Source: Polynucleobacter sp. VK25 (GTDB lineage Bacteria; Pseudomonadota; Gammaproteobacteria; Burkholderiales; Burkholderiaceae). Taken from it: a DNA stretch of 64,000 nt. The stretch is from assembly GCF_018687355.1 (NCBI RefSeq), contig NZ_CP061288.1:503939-567938 (forward strand), given 5' to 3'. The notes beneath the pieces were generated by a model that had not been told where the DNA came from, searched no databases, and saw nothing but the letters and a program-made list of their open reading frames with translations. Shown here in pieces: positions 39,388 to 48,078 of the stretch (position 1 is the first letter of the stretch; each line of letters starts with the position of its first letter). A program made the translations under genes and the position numbers.

Positions 39388-39693
39388 ATGAAAAAAATCA
39401 TTGCTTTTACATTCTTTGCATTCGCTGGATCTTCAGCATTCGCAGCATTGCCGCCGTTGACACCTGAGCAGGCAGAGGCAGCGGCTCTAACGAAGGCAAA
39501 AGCTGCTTACGGCGATCGAGTTGGCGCTTTTCAACTGTGCCAAGCACAAAATCGTGTAGCTGATCGCTTTAAGGTAGCTGGCACTCCTGCTCCTGCTGCA
39601 TGTGTGGCGCCTCCACCATTTGTTCCGCCAGTGGTTGCCGCAGCGGCTGCACCAGCTGCTCCAGCAGCACCCGCAGCACCAGCGGCGAAGTAA
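39388..39693 (+). CDS. Secreted Ala/Pro-rich small protein
   Basis: A 101-residue protein with a Sec signal peptide (cleavage likely after AFA, residue 19). A short helical part with two cysteines follows (LCQAQNRVADRF and PAAC), then a low-complexity Ala-Pro tail with repeated APA units (residues about 82-100). It is the last gene of the formate dehydrogenase operon, 3 bases after the cytochrome b stop. I do not recognise the family; periplasmic. Confidence 0.72.
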   Translation: MKKIIAFTFFAFAGSSAFAALPPLTPEQAEAAALTKAKAAYGDRVGAFQLCQAQNRVADRFKVAGTPAPAACVAPPPFVPPVVAAAAAPAAPAAPAAPAAK

Positions 39694-40401
39694 TTAATCG
39701 CTGAGTAATTCTTGATGTAGGTAGCGTTTTGCAGCTTGCGTTTGAGGATTGGTAAAGAAGGGGCCTACGGGCCCCTTTTCTTTTATCTCGCCCTGATCAA
39801 TAAAGATGACGTGCTCGGCAATTCTTTGCACTTGGGCCAGTTGATGGGATGAAAAAATGACATTTGTCCCTTGTCGATCAAATTGACGGATGAGCTCTTC
39901 TACTTGTTCGGTGGTACTAGGGTCTAAGTTGGCGGTAGGTTCATCTAGTAAAACCAAATTGGGTTTTTGAAGGATGGCTCTACCAAGACAGAGTTTTTGT
40001 CTTTCACCTGCGGATAATTTATGTGCCGGACTATTTCCAAGCTTGCCAAGACCAACTTCTTTCATTACCTTTTGTATATCGGATTCTGAAATGCTTGAGT
40101 CTGCGTCACGAACCATTCCTAGATTGGTTGCGGCGGATGCTTTAATCATTGGAGTGTGATGTAAGACTAACGCGGTCTTTGTTTTGAAGGAATAACTTAC
40201 GGTCCCACTATCTGGCTTGATCAGCCCATCGAGAAGCTTTAGAAGCGTGGTTTTGCCAGCGCCATTCGGCCCAATGCAAGCAGTGATTCTGTCTGCAGGA
40301 ATAATAGCGTGCGGGATATTCAGAATGGTTCTGCCATCACTTTTGACGATGATGTCTTTAAGTTCAATGAACTTTTCAAAATTATCTGCGGTATTAACCA
40401 T
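39694..40401 (-). CDS. tupC: Tungstate/molybdate-type ABC transporter ATPase
   Basis: An ABC ATPase of 235 residues with Walker A GPNGAGKTTLL, signature LSAGERQ and Walker B LVLLDEP. Its sequence style and pairing with a TupB-like permease suggest tungstate uptake. I start it at 40401, where ATG overlaps the permease stop by 8 bases; the in-frame start at 40431 would lie deeper inside the permease gene. The formate dehydrogenase operon converges on it, and a plus-strand terminator hairpin lies inside its 3' end. The substrate is an inference. Confidence 0.82.
   Translation of the reverse strand: MVNTADNFEKFIELKDIIVKSDGRTILNIPHAIIPADRITACIGPNGAGKTTLLKLLDGLIKPDSGTVSYSFKTKTALVLHHTPMIKASAATNLGMVRDADSSISESDIQKVMKEVGLGKLGNSPAHKLSAGERQKLCLGRAILQKPNLVLLDEPTANLDPSTTEQVEELIRQFDRQGTNVIFSSHQLAQVQRIAEHVIFIDQGEIKEKGPVGPFFTNPQTQAAKRYLHQELLSD
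39758..39786 (+). terminator. Terminator of the fdh operon inside the tupC coding region
   Basis: AAGGGGCC and GGCCCCTT form an 8-base-pair GC-rich stem with loop TACG, followed by TTCTTTTAT on the plus strand. It lies 65 bases after the last formate dehydrogenase gene and antisense within the C-terminal codons of the ABC ATPase. Confidence 0.75.
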
Positions 40402-41095
40402 AGCGACGCTCCGCAATTTGGCGAACTGCAAAAGTAAATAAGTTAGCTAGTAAAACAATAGTCAGCAGGACTATGCCAAGGGCAAGAGCTAAAGGTAAAT
40501 CACCCTTGCTGGTCTCCAATGCAATAGCCGTTGTCATGGTTCTGGTGGAGTGATCAATATTGCCACCCACAATCATGACTGCTCCAACCTCCGATATCGC
40601 TCTGGCTAGGCCGGCAAGGACGGCAATCGTAAGGGAGAAGCGACAATCCCATATCAACCACTTAAAGCGGGATAAAGGTGGCAGCCTGAGGCTTAAAAAT
40701 GAATCTCGGTGTATTTTCCAAGAGTCTTCCAGTATTTGCCGACTAAGGGCGGCGATTAGCGGGGTTGTAAGCAACGTTTGAGCAACGATCATGCCTTTGA
40801 CTGTAAATAGCCAGCCCCACATGCCAAGGGGCCCTGTGCGAGACAGCATGAGATAGACCAAAACGCCAACAATGACTGTTGGTACTCCCATTAGAGTGTT
40901 AAGGGTCACAATAATGGTCTTTTTGCCTACAAATCGTTCAGTTGCCAGCAGGGCGCCGATCGGGAGGCCTAAGAGCGTGCCTATTAGAAGCGCGGTCAGG
41001 CTAACCTGCAGAGATACCAATACGATCCCCAGCACACCGCCATCTAGGTGGGCAAGAAGAGACAGGGCATCCTGAAAAGCTTTCAACATGGGCAT
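40394..41095 (-). CDS. tupB: Tungstate/molybdate-type ABC transporter permease
   Basis: A 233-residue inner-membrane permease with about five or six hydrophobic segments. The ABC-permease loop EAA-like region lies around ARAISEVGAVMIVGGNI, which resembles TupB/WtpB proteins. It is the first gene of the pair and overlaps the ATPase gene. No TupA binding protein lies nearby. It diverges from the BFD-type ferredoxin gene with 60 bases between starts. Confidence 0.84.
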   Translation of the reverse strand: MPMLKAFQDALSLLAHLDGGVLGIVLVSLQVSLTALLIGTLLGLPIGALLATERFVGKKTIIVTLNTLMGVPTVIVGVLVYLMLSRTGPLGMWGWLFTVKGMIVAQTLLTTPLIAALSRQILEDSWKIHRDSFLSLRLPPLSRFKWLIWDCRFSLTIAVLAGLARAISEVGAVMIVGGNIDHSTRTMTTAIALETSKGDLPLALALGIVLLTIVLLANLFTFAVRQIAERRYG

Positions 41096-41155
41096 GATTC
41101 TATCAAGGCAGTGGCAAAATGACTGTAATGAGATTGATTACCCTATTTTTGACCT

Positions 41156-41356
41156 ATGGCTGAAGTAGTTTGCCTCTGCAATGAGGTCCTCGACGTAGAT
41201 TTACGTGAGTATTTAGATGCCCACCCAGTAGACTCGATTGATGAGTTACGGGAGCAGGCGTCGATTTGTAATAAATGTATGCAGTGTCAGGAGTTGGTCG
41301 AAGGTGAAATCTACTTAGCGCGTGTTCGACGTCAGCGTGCAGCGGGACAGTTTTAA
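41156..41356 (+). CDS. BFD-type [2Fe-2S] small ferredoxin
   Basis: A 66-residue protein with the BFD cysteine pattern: CLC at residues 6-8 and CNKCMQC at 38-44, so CxC and CxxC ligands are available. Bacterioferritin-associated ferredoxin releases iron from bacterioferritin; related domains occur on nitrite reductases and elsewhere. No bacterioferritin gene is in the window. Its stop shares one base with the next ATG (TAATG). Confidence 0.82.
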   Translation: MAEVVCLCNEVLDVDLREYLDAHPVDSIDELREQASICNKCMQCQELVEGEIYLARVRRQRAAGQF

Positions 41357-42108
41357 TGAGCATCAATAAAACGACCCGTTTCACGGTGCTTAGTATGAAT
41401 GTCCATAAAGGCTTATCACCCTTGCACAGACATTCCACTATTTATCAGTTACGTCAAAAAATGCGTAGCCAACATCCAGACCTCCTTTTTTTACAAGAAC
41501 TACAGCAAGAGCATCGAGGAAGGATTCGGCGCTTTAGTCAATGGCCGCTGACGGAGTTGACACACTTTCTCTCTGAAGATTTTTGGCATGACTGGCACTA
41601 TGGAAAAAATGTCGAGTATCGCGATGGGCATCATGGTAATGCCATCCTCTCCAAGCATCCCCAGCAAAAAGGAAATAACTACGATATATCAGCATATCGT
41701 TTTGAGAGTCGCGGGCTGCTACATAGCGTTACTAAACTAGATGGCATGGATCAACCCATTCATTGCTTCTGCGTCCATCTGGCGCTCTTCGAGCATGGGC
41801 GAGAGCGGCAACTGGAGGCCATCATTGGCCATATTCAGGATTTAACTCAAAATGGCCCCACCATTGTGGCGGGCGACTTTAATGATTGGCGCAATCGAGT
41901 TAGCGCACCTATGAAGGCCGCTGGATTCGATGAGGTATTTGAGGTACTTACGGGCTCCCCGGCCAAAACGTTTCCTAGCGTCAAGCCGCTACTCGCTATG
42001 GATCGGATTTATGTGCGCGGTTTAAAAATTCATTCCGCACAAATTTTGCATGAATGGTTAAAACTATCGGATCATCTAGGCATTACTGCCGAATTGGAGC
42101 TTGAATGA
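41356..42108 (+). CDS. Endonuclease/exonuclease/phosphatase-family protein
   Basis: An EEP-fold metallo-phosphoesterase of 250 residues. The active-site signatures are LSMNVHKG (Asn), LFLQELQQE (Glu), VAGDFNDWRN (Asp-x-Asn) and LSDHLGI (Asp-His). It is encoded directly before cardiolipin synthase, overlapping it by 4 bases, the order of ybhP-ybhO in E. coli. No signal peptide is seen. A lipid-related phosphoesterase role is the inference. Confidence 0.86.
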   Translation: MSINKTTRFTVLSMNVHKGLSPLHRHSTIYQLRQKMRSQHPDLLFLQELQQEHRGRIRRFSQWPLTELTHFLSEDFWHDWHYGKNVEYRDGHHGNAILSKHPQQKGNNYDISAYRFESRGLLHSVTKLDGMDQPIHCFCVHLALFEHGRERQLEAIIGHIQDLTQNGPTIVAGDFNDWRNRVSAPMKAAGFDEVFEVLTGSPAKTFPSVKPLLAMDRIYVRGLKIHSAQILHEWLKLSDHLGITAELELE

Positions 42109-43583
42109 ATGATCTACTAAGCCTGTTTTTAAAAAATACATTTGAGCTAAATTTAAATTGGCTTCTCCTGATTCATTTTTTAATGGTCACCTACTTTATT
42201 GGCGTCATCATTTCTGTCAGAAGGCCAGTGGGAGTTGCTTTTGCCTGGATTTTTATTGTGATGACTTTCCCGGTGATGGGAATTTGTTTATATGTATTGA
42301 TTGGTGAGCGTCCCGTAGGGCGTAGTTTGACGCGCAAAATTAAACGCATGAATCGAGAGTACGCGAAAATTACAGAGCAACTACGCCAAGAATTTTCGAG
42401 CGAAAGAGCGAAGTTACCTATTGAAGCTAGGGCTTTAAGTATTTTGGCTGAATCAAAGAATGGCACTCCAGTTGTAGATGGAAATAAAGTTGAACTTTAT
42501 ACAAAGTCGCTAGATATTCTTCAGTTATTTATTGATGAGATTAATCAGGCCCAAAAGACTCTCAATATGGAGTTCTATATCTGGGCCTTGGGGGGAGATG
42601 CTGATCGAGTGGGTGAAGCTGTGATTACTGCTTCAAAACGTGGCGTAGCTTGTCGTGTTCTATTGGATTCTCTAGGTAGCAAGGATTGGTTCAAATCGTC
42701 ATGGCCAGCTCGCTTTCGAAGTGCAGGCATAGAAGTAACAGAAGCACTGCCGATACAGATTGGCCGCTTTCAGTTTCGCCGTGCAGATTTACGCTTGCAT
42801 CGAAAAATATTCATCGTGGATGGCGCTGTAGTGTGGACTGGCAGTATGAATTTAGTTGACCCACGAACGTTTAAGCAAGACTCAGGAGTTGGCGAGTGGG
42901 TTGATGCCATGGTGAGGGTCGAGGGTCCAGTAGCAGCCCAGTTTGAACTCACGTTTTCATTCGATTGGAGTGTTGATAATCCTAAGATCACTCACTTTGA
43001 TGACCGTTCTCCTGCGCCTGCGCCTAGAGAGGGTGGAGTTATCGCACAGGAGTTTGCTTCGGGGCCGGTATACCGTGATGACATCTTGTATCAAGTGATG
43101 CTCTCAGCCATTATTGATGCGCGTGAAGAGCTGACTATTACAACGCCTTACTTTGGTCCGGATGATGGCCTACTACAAGCACTTATGGCTTCTGCAAGGC
43201 GCGGTGTCAACGTTACTTTAATCGTACCCAAACTGAATGATTCGACTTTAGTAGCCTGGAGCAGCAAAAGCTTCTATCAGGATTTAATGATATCTGGTGT
43301 CAAGATCGCAGAATTTAAAGGTGGCCTCTTGCATACTAAGAGCTTATTGATTGACAGGCGCATTGCCATCTTTGGCTCAGTCAATTTTGATCAACGTAGC
43401 CTGCGTTTGAACTTTGAAATTAGCTTGATTGTTTACGACAATGACTTCTGCGCCAATCTTGAGACGTTAATTCAATCCTATTTGACGCAGTCGGATTACG
43501 TTGATCCTCAAGCTTGGGCTAAAAGACCAACATGGCATCGCTATCTTGAAAATGCAGCGCATCTAACCTCACCGCTACTTTAA
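42105..43583 (+). CDS. cls: Cardiolipin synthase
   Basis: A phospholipase D superfamily enzyme of 492 residues that condenses two phosphatidylglycerols into cardiolipin. It has two N-terminal hydrophobic helices (about 18-40 and 46-68) and two HKD motifs: His232 (HRKIFIVDG) and His410 (HTKSLLIDR), each followed by GS-x-N. The length and membrane helices fit ClsA. It starts inside the end of the EEP gene (ATGA). Its stop shares TTAA with the converging CoA-transferase stop. Confidence 0.93.
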   Translation: MNDLLSLFLKNTFELNLNWLLLIHFLMVTYFIGVIISVRRPVGVAFAWIFIVMTFPVMGICLYVLIGERPVGRSLTRKIKRMNREYAKITEQLRQEFSSERAKLPIEARALSILAESKNGTPVVDGNKVELYTKSLDILQLFIDEINQAQKTLNMEFYIWALGGDADRVGEAVITASKRGVACRVLLDSLGSKDWFKSSWPARFRSAGIEVTEALPIQIGRFQFRRADLRLHRKIFIVDGAVVWTGSMNLVDPRTFKQDSGVGEWVDAMVRVEGPVAAQFELTFSFDWSVDNPKITHFDDRSPAPAPREGGVIAQEFASGPVYRDDILYQVMLSAIIDAREELTITTPYFGPDDGLLQALMASARRGVNVTLIVPKLNDSTLVAWSSKSFYQDLMISGVKIAEFKGGLLHTKSLLIDRRIAIFGSVNFDQRSLRLNFEISLIVYDNDFCANLETLIQSYLTQSDYVDPQAWAKRPTWHRYLENAAHLTSPLL

Positions 43584-44764
43584 ATTGCTCCGCTAGCTCG
43601 CATATCTGCAATGTCAGCCTCTGCTATGCCAAGCTCTTTCAGAATGGAATCTGTGTGCTCTCCAACCGCAGGAATGGGGTCCATGCGATAGTCATAGCTG
43701 TCATTGAGGCCTGGAGGTAACAGGGCTGCAATAGCACCATTGGGAGTATCTACCTCAGTCCAGCGATTTCGCGCCTTAAGCTGCTCATGTTTCCAAAGGC
43801 CTTCCATATCATTGAGGTGGGCGTTTGCAATTTGCGCTTTCTCAAGTCTGGCGATCAGTTGTTCGGAGCTAAGCTTGCTAAAGCAGGCATCAATAATTTC
43901 TAACAGTTCAATCCGTTTTTCATTGCGCTTGAAGTTGCGATCAAAGCGCTCATCCTTTGCTAACGCTGAGTTCTCTAATACTGTCTCGCAAAATTGCACC
44001 CATTCACGTTCATTTTGAAGCCCCAGCATGACAGTCTTGCCGTCACCAGCCTTGAATGGGCCGTAGGGATAGATTGTTGCGTGAGATGCACCATTTCTTG
44101 GGGGTGGTTCTGCGCCCTTATAGGCGTAATACATGGGGAAGCTCATCCATTCACCGAGAGATTCCAGCATGGAGATATCAATAACCGATCCCTTACCTGT
44201 TTTTCCTCTCTGCAAAAGAGCTGCCAATATATTCGTATAGGCATACATACCTGCAGCAATATCAGCAATAGAATTTCCTGCTTTGCTGGGGGTATCGGGA
44301 GTTCCGGTGACTGATAAGAATCCTGCTTCACTTTGGATCAAGAGGTCGTAAGCTTTTTTATCTCGATAGGGGCCATTATTACCGTAACCTGAGATGTCAC
44401 AGAGAATGAGTTTTGGGTTCTCTTTTTGTAAGACCTCCGCAGTTAGTCCCATACGTGCAGCAGCACCCGGTGCGAGGTTTTGCACCAAGACATCAGCAGT
44501 TTTTAACAAGGTCTTGAGTGTTGCAATGGCCGCCGGTTGCTTTAGATCTAAGGTCAAGCTTTCTTTAGAGCGATTTACCCACACAAAGTGAGAGCTCAGC
44601 CCATCCACTTGCGTGTCATATCCTCTAGCAAAGTCACCGCCACCAGGGCGCTCCACTTTAATCACCCTCGCACCTAAATCCGCTAATTGACGCGTACAAA
44701 AAGGTGCTGCAATTGCGTGCTCTAGGGAGACAACGGTAATCCCATCTAAAGGACGAATACTCAT
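43580..44764 (-). CDS. CaiB/BaiF-family CoA-transferase
   Basis: A family III CoA-transferase of 394 residues that moves CoA between carboxylic acids. The nucleophile is Asp168 in SIADIAAGMYA. The opening PLDGITVVSLEHAIAAPFCTRQLADLGA (landmarks: Glu15, Pro21, Leu27) and VQNLAPG are typical. It is encoded 9 bases after an acyl-CoA dehydrogenase, suggesting activation of an acid and then its oxidation. The substrate is not predictable. Confidence 0.9.
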   Translation of the reverse strand: MSIRPLDGITVVSLEHAIAAPFCTRQLADLGARVIKVERPGGGDFARGYDTQVDGLSSHFVWVNRSKESLTLDLKQPAAIATLKTLLKTADVLVQNLAPGAAARMGLTAEVLQKENPKLILCDISGYGNNGPYRDKKAYDLLIQSEAGFLSVTGTPDTPSKAGNSIADIAAGMYAYTNILAALLQRGKTGKGSVIDISMLESLGEWMSFPMYYAYKGAEPPPRNGASHATIYPYGPFKAGDGKTVMLGLQNEREWVQFCETVLENSALAKDERFDRNFKRNEKRIELLEIIDACFSKLSSEQLIARLEKAQIANAHLNDMEGLWKHEQLKARNRWTEVDTPNGAIAALLPPGLNDSYDYRMDPIPAVGEHTDSILKELGIAEADIADMRASGAI

Positions 44765-44773
44765 AGTGTTCCT

Positions 44774-45943
44774 TTAGAAAGATCTTGGCAGACCAAGAAC
44801 ATGCTCGGCAATATAGGAGTAAATCAAATTCGTTGAAATTGGCGCTACTTGATAGAGGCGAGTTTCCCTAAACTTGCGTTCAACATCATATTCATTGGCA
44901 AAGCCAAATCCTCCATGAGTCTGTAAGCAGACATTGGCTGCTTCCCAGGATGCTTTAGCGGCTAGGTATTTAGCCATGTTGGCTTCTGGTCCACAAGGCT
45001 GGTGATTGTCAAATAACTCGCAAGCTTTGAAGCGCATGAGGTTAGCAGCTTCAGTTTCAATATAGCTATCAGCAATCGGAAATTGAATCCCTTGATTTTT
45101 ACCAATAGGACGATCAAATACAACACGGTCATTGGCATAGCGACGAGCGCGATCAATAAACCAGTAGGCATCACCAATACATTCAGCTGCGATTAATACA
45201 CGTTCTGCATTGAGGCCATCTAGGATGTATTTAAAGCCTTGACCTTCAGTGCCGATGAGGTTCTCCGCAGGAATCTCAAGATTATCAAAGAACACCTCAT
45301 TGGTTTCATGGTTGACCATATTGGCGATTGGTCTGACTTCCATGCCTTTGCCAATGGCATCAGCAAGATTCACGATAAAGATCGACATACCCTCTGACTT
45401 GCGCTGCACTTCACTCAGCGGAGTAGTGCGGGCCAATAAGATCATCAGATCAGAATGTTGAATTCTGGAGATCCAAACCTTTTGACCATTCACGACGTAT
45501 TTGTCACCCTTTTTAACTGCGGTAGTTTTAAGTTTGGTGGTGTCGGTTCCCGTAGTCGGCTCTGTAACAGCCATACTTTGGAGGCGTAGCTCACCTGATG
45601 CAATTTTTGGGAGATACATTTTTTTCTGAGCTTCGGAGCCGTGACGCAATAAAGTACCCATGTTGTACATTTGCCCGTGGCATGAACCTGAGTTGCCGCC
45701 CGAAAAATTAATTTCCTCCATGATTACCGAGGCCTCGGCTAAACCTAAACCCGAGCCGCCATATTCTTCCGGAATTAATGCTGCCAACCAACCGGCCTTA
45801 GTCATGGCATCGACAAAAGCTTCTGGATAGCCACGCTCGTGATCAATCTTTTGCCAATAAGCGGAATCAAAAGATCCACAAAGGTCACGCAATGCTTCAC
45901 GCATTTCTTGGTACTGGTCAGGCTTTGGAATAGGGTGATTCAT
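44774..45943 (-). CDS. Acyl-CoA dehydrogenase, IVD/LCAD-like active site
   Basis: An FAD flavoenzyme of 389 residues that oxidises acyl-CoA to enoyl-CoA. AVTEPTTGTDT and VNGQKVWIS line the flavin site. The usual catalytic Glu near the C-terminus (in EGT of SCAD and MCAD) is absent; the segment reads RLYQVAPIS. A Glu is present in NAERVLIAAE, the position used by isovaleryl-CoA and long-chain dehydrogenases. HGGFGFANEYDVERKFRE is otherwise normal. It is first in the operon with the CoA-transferase. Confidence 0.93.
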   Translation of the reverse strand: MNHPIPKPDQYQEMREALRDLCGSFDSAYWQKIDHERGYPEAFVDAMTKAGWLAALIPEEYGGSGLGLAEASVIMEEINFSGGNSGSCHGQMYNMGTLLRHGSEAQKKMYLPKIASGELRLQSMAVTEPTTGTDTTKLKTTAVKKGDKYVVNGQKVWISRIQHSDLMILLARTTPLSEVQRKSEGMSIFIVNLADAIGKGMEVRPIANMVNHETNEVFFDNLEIPAENLIGTEGQGFKYILDGLNAERVLIAAECIGDAYWFIDRARRYANDRVVFDRPIGKNQGIQFPIADSYIETEAANLMRFKACELFDNHQPCGPEANMAKYLAAKASWEAANVCLQTHGGFGFANEYDVERKFRETRLYQVAPISTNLIYSYIAEHVLGLPRSF

Positions 45944-46103
45944 GAAAGTCTCAATTTATAGGTTTTATGGCGTATCCGCCATTTCAGGCATTAGTTTAAG
46001 CAAGATTTGAAATTCATGGAGATTGCCCAAAACAAGGCAAAATAGGCTTAATGAAGCCCAAAAAAATCCGACCGTATCTCAGTGCCTTAGAGGGCGTTGC
46101 TTG

Positions 46104-46607
46104 ATGGACTCTATGTTCGAGCATTTTTTTGGATGGTTTGGAATGCCATCCGTTGGGTTGCCGGCGGTATTTATCAGTGCTTTTATTTCGGCGACATTAA
46201 TTCCAGCCGGCTCTGAGCCCATCTTGTTTGGCTATATCACTCTGAATCCCCATTTATTTTGGGTCGCCATTATGGTTGCTACCGTTGGGAATACCCTGGG
46301 CGGGATGGTGGATTGGTGGCTTGGCTTGATAGCGCGTAATAGCTTTAAAACAATGGATGAGCCGAGTAACAGCCGCCTTAAGCGCTGGCTTGAGAATTGG
46401 GGTCCCAAGTTGTTGCTGTTATCTTGGCTACCCGGATTGGGCGATCCTTTGTGTCTAGCGGCCGGATGGTTAAAGCTCCCATGGCAGCCTTGCCTCATTT
46501 ATATGTTTATCGGGAAGTTATTCCGCTTTATTGCATTAACCTGGCTCTTAACTTTGGTCCCCGATAGTTTTTGGCATCAGCTGGGACATTGGCTGCATCT
46601 GATTTAA
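46104..46607 (+). CDS. YqaA-family membrane protein (DedA-like)
   Basis: A 167-residue inner-membrane protein of the YqaA/SNARE-associated family with about four hydrophobic segments and the motif WLPGLGDPLCLAAGWLK. The start is ATG 46104 with GAGGG nine bases upstream; an in-frame ATG at 46023 would add 27 polar residues. Function unknown, possibly lipid transport like DedA. Its stop shares TTAA with livF. Confidence 0.85.
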   Translation: MDSMFEHFFGWFGMPSVGLPAVFISAFISATLIPAGSEPILFGYITLNPHLFWVAIMVATVGNTLGGMVDWWLGLIARNSFKTMDEPSNSRLKRWLENWGPKLLLLSWLPGLGDPLCLAAGWLKLPWQPCLIYMFIGKLFRFIALTWLLTLVPDSFWHQLGHWLHLI

Positions 46608-47308
46608 ACCGCGCAATACTTCTGCTGAATCTCATCGTTGTTTAAAAGATTCTGGGCAGTGTCATGAAACACAATCTCACCCTGATCCAAGATATAGGCC
46701 CGATCAGAAATTTTCAAAGCTTGTTGCACGTTTTGCTCGACCAGCAGAATAGTTAGGCCTTGCTGCTTTAGTTTAGCAAACAACTCAAACATCTCTTCAA
46801 CCAAGACCGGCATGATGCCCTCTGAAGGTTCGTCGAGCAGAATGACTTTAGGCTTGCCAATCATGGCTCTAGCAATCGCTAGCATTTGCTGCTCACCACC
46901 GGACATCGAGGTGCCATCTTGATTCAAACGCTCTTTGAGTCTTGGGAAAGTTTCAGCGATTTCATCTACTAAGGCGCTCATGTCGCCGGAATTCTTCTTT
47001 GCAATTACTCCAAGCTCAAGGTTTTCTTTGACAGTCAGTCCTGGAACAATGCGGCGATCCTCTGGAACGTACGCAAGGCCCAGGTGAAAGCGTTCATGAG
47101 CGGGTAAGTCTAAAAATGACGTGCCATCAATAGAGGCTTTACCTTGGCGCTTAGAAAGGAGGCCCATTAGTGAGCGTAGGGTGGTGGTTTTACCAGCACC
47201 ATTGCGGCCCATCAAGGTCACAATTTCACCTCTATTTACTTCAAGTGAAACACCTTGCAGAACGTGACTCCGGTCATACCATGCGTTTAAATTTTCTACA
47301 CGCAACAT
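46604..47308 (-). CDS. livF: HAAT-family ABC transporter ATPase LivF
   Basis: The second ATPase of a branched-chain amino acid/aromatic-type importer, 234 residues: Walker A GRNGAGKTTTL, signature MSGGEQQMLAI, Walker B KVILLDEPSEG. It is last in the minus-strand run livH-livM-livG-livF, 14 bases after livG. The substrate may not be an amino acid, because the run adjoins catabolic genes. Confidence 0.93.
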   Translation of the reverse strand: MLRVENLNAWYDRSHVLQGVSLEVNRGEIVTLMGRNGAGKTTTLRSLMGLLSKRQGKASIDGTSFLDLPAHERFHLGLAYVPEDRRIVPGLTVKENLELGVIAKKNSGDMSALVDEIAETFPRLKERLNQDGTSMSGGEQQMLAIARAMIGKPKVILLDEPSEGIMPVLVEEMFELFAKLKQQGLTILLVEQNVQQALKISDRAYILDQGEIVFHDTAQNLLNNDEIQQKYCAV

Positions 47309-47322
47309 AATTTGCTTTCTAT

Positions 47323-48078
47323 TTAACCTTGACCTAGGTACACACGACGTACCTCAGCATTATTTTGGATTTCCTCTGGCGTACCCTCAGCCAAAAACTC
47401 GCCGTGATGCAGAACTATGATGCGCTTACATAAGCCCATAATGAGTTTCATCTTGTGCTCAACCAGAATCACCGTACGTTCACTGGCAAGGGTACGAATG
47501 AGCTCCATCATGACCAATGTTTCTTCTGGAGACATGCCGGCAGTCGGCTCATCAAGTAATAGTAGGCTAGGGTTACAGGCTAAAGCCATCGCAATTTCCA
47601 GTGCACGCTGTTGGCCGTGGGCCAGGTCACCCGTTTTCTTATTTCGTAGGTGTTCTAGATTGACTCGGCGGAGCAGTTGGTCGGCGAGCTCAATAGGGCC
47701 TGGGTAGCTTTGCGCATTCCGGAGAAAGTTATAGCGTGCCGTTTCCATTTGCGCGGCAACGCGGACATTCTCATGAACGCTGAGTTGTTTAAAGACGTTT
47801 GTAATCTGAAAGCTTTTAGAGATACCAACGCGAGCAAACTCGTGTTGCTGCATTCCGGTAATGTCTTTGCCATTAAAGAGAATTTGACCGCTTGTAGGAG
47901 GGAAGGCACCACTCAAGACATTAAAGAATGTACTTTTACCTGCGCCATTAGGCCCAATGATTGCAGTCAGTGTTCCAGGCATAAAGCTAGTGGATACATC
48001 CTGCAATGCCTTGAACTTACCAAAGCTCTTGCTGACATGACGTGCTTCAAGAATAGGAGTGGTAGTTGCGCTATTCAT
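47323..48078 (-). CDS. livG: HAAT-family ABC transporter ATPase LivG
   Basis: The first ATPase, 251 residues: Walker A GPNGAGKSTFF, signature LAHGQQRALEIAMAL and Walker B SLLLLDEPTAG. The long insert between Walker A and the signature is typical of LivG. Its start overlaps the livM stop (base 48078 shared). Confidence 0.93.
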   Translation of the reverse strand: MNSATTTPILEARHVSKSFGKFKALQDVSTSFMPGTLTAIIGPNGAGKSTFFNVLSGAFPPTSGQILFNGKDITGMQQHEFARVGISKSFQITNVFKQLSVHENVRVAAQMETARYNFLRNAQSYPGPIELADQLLRRVNLEHLRNKKTGDLAHGQQRALEIAMALACNPSLLLLDEPTAGMSPEETLVMMELIRTLASERTVILVEHKMKLIMGLCKRIIVLHHGEFLAEGTPEEIQNNAEVRRVYLGQG

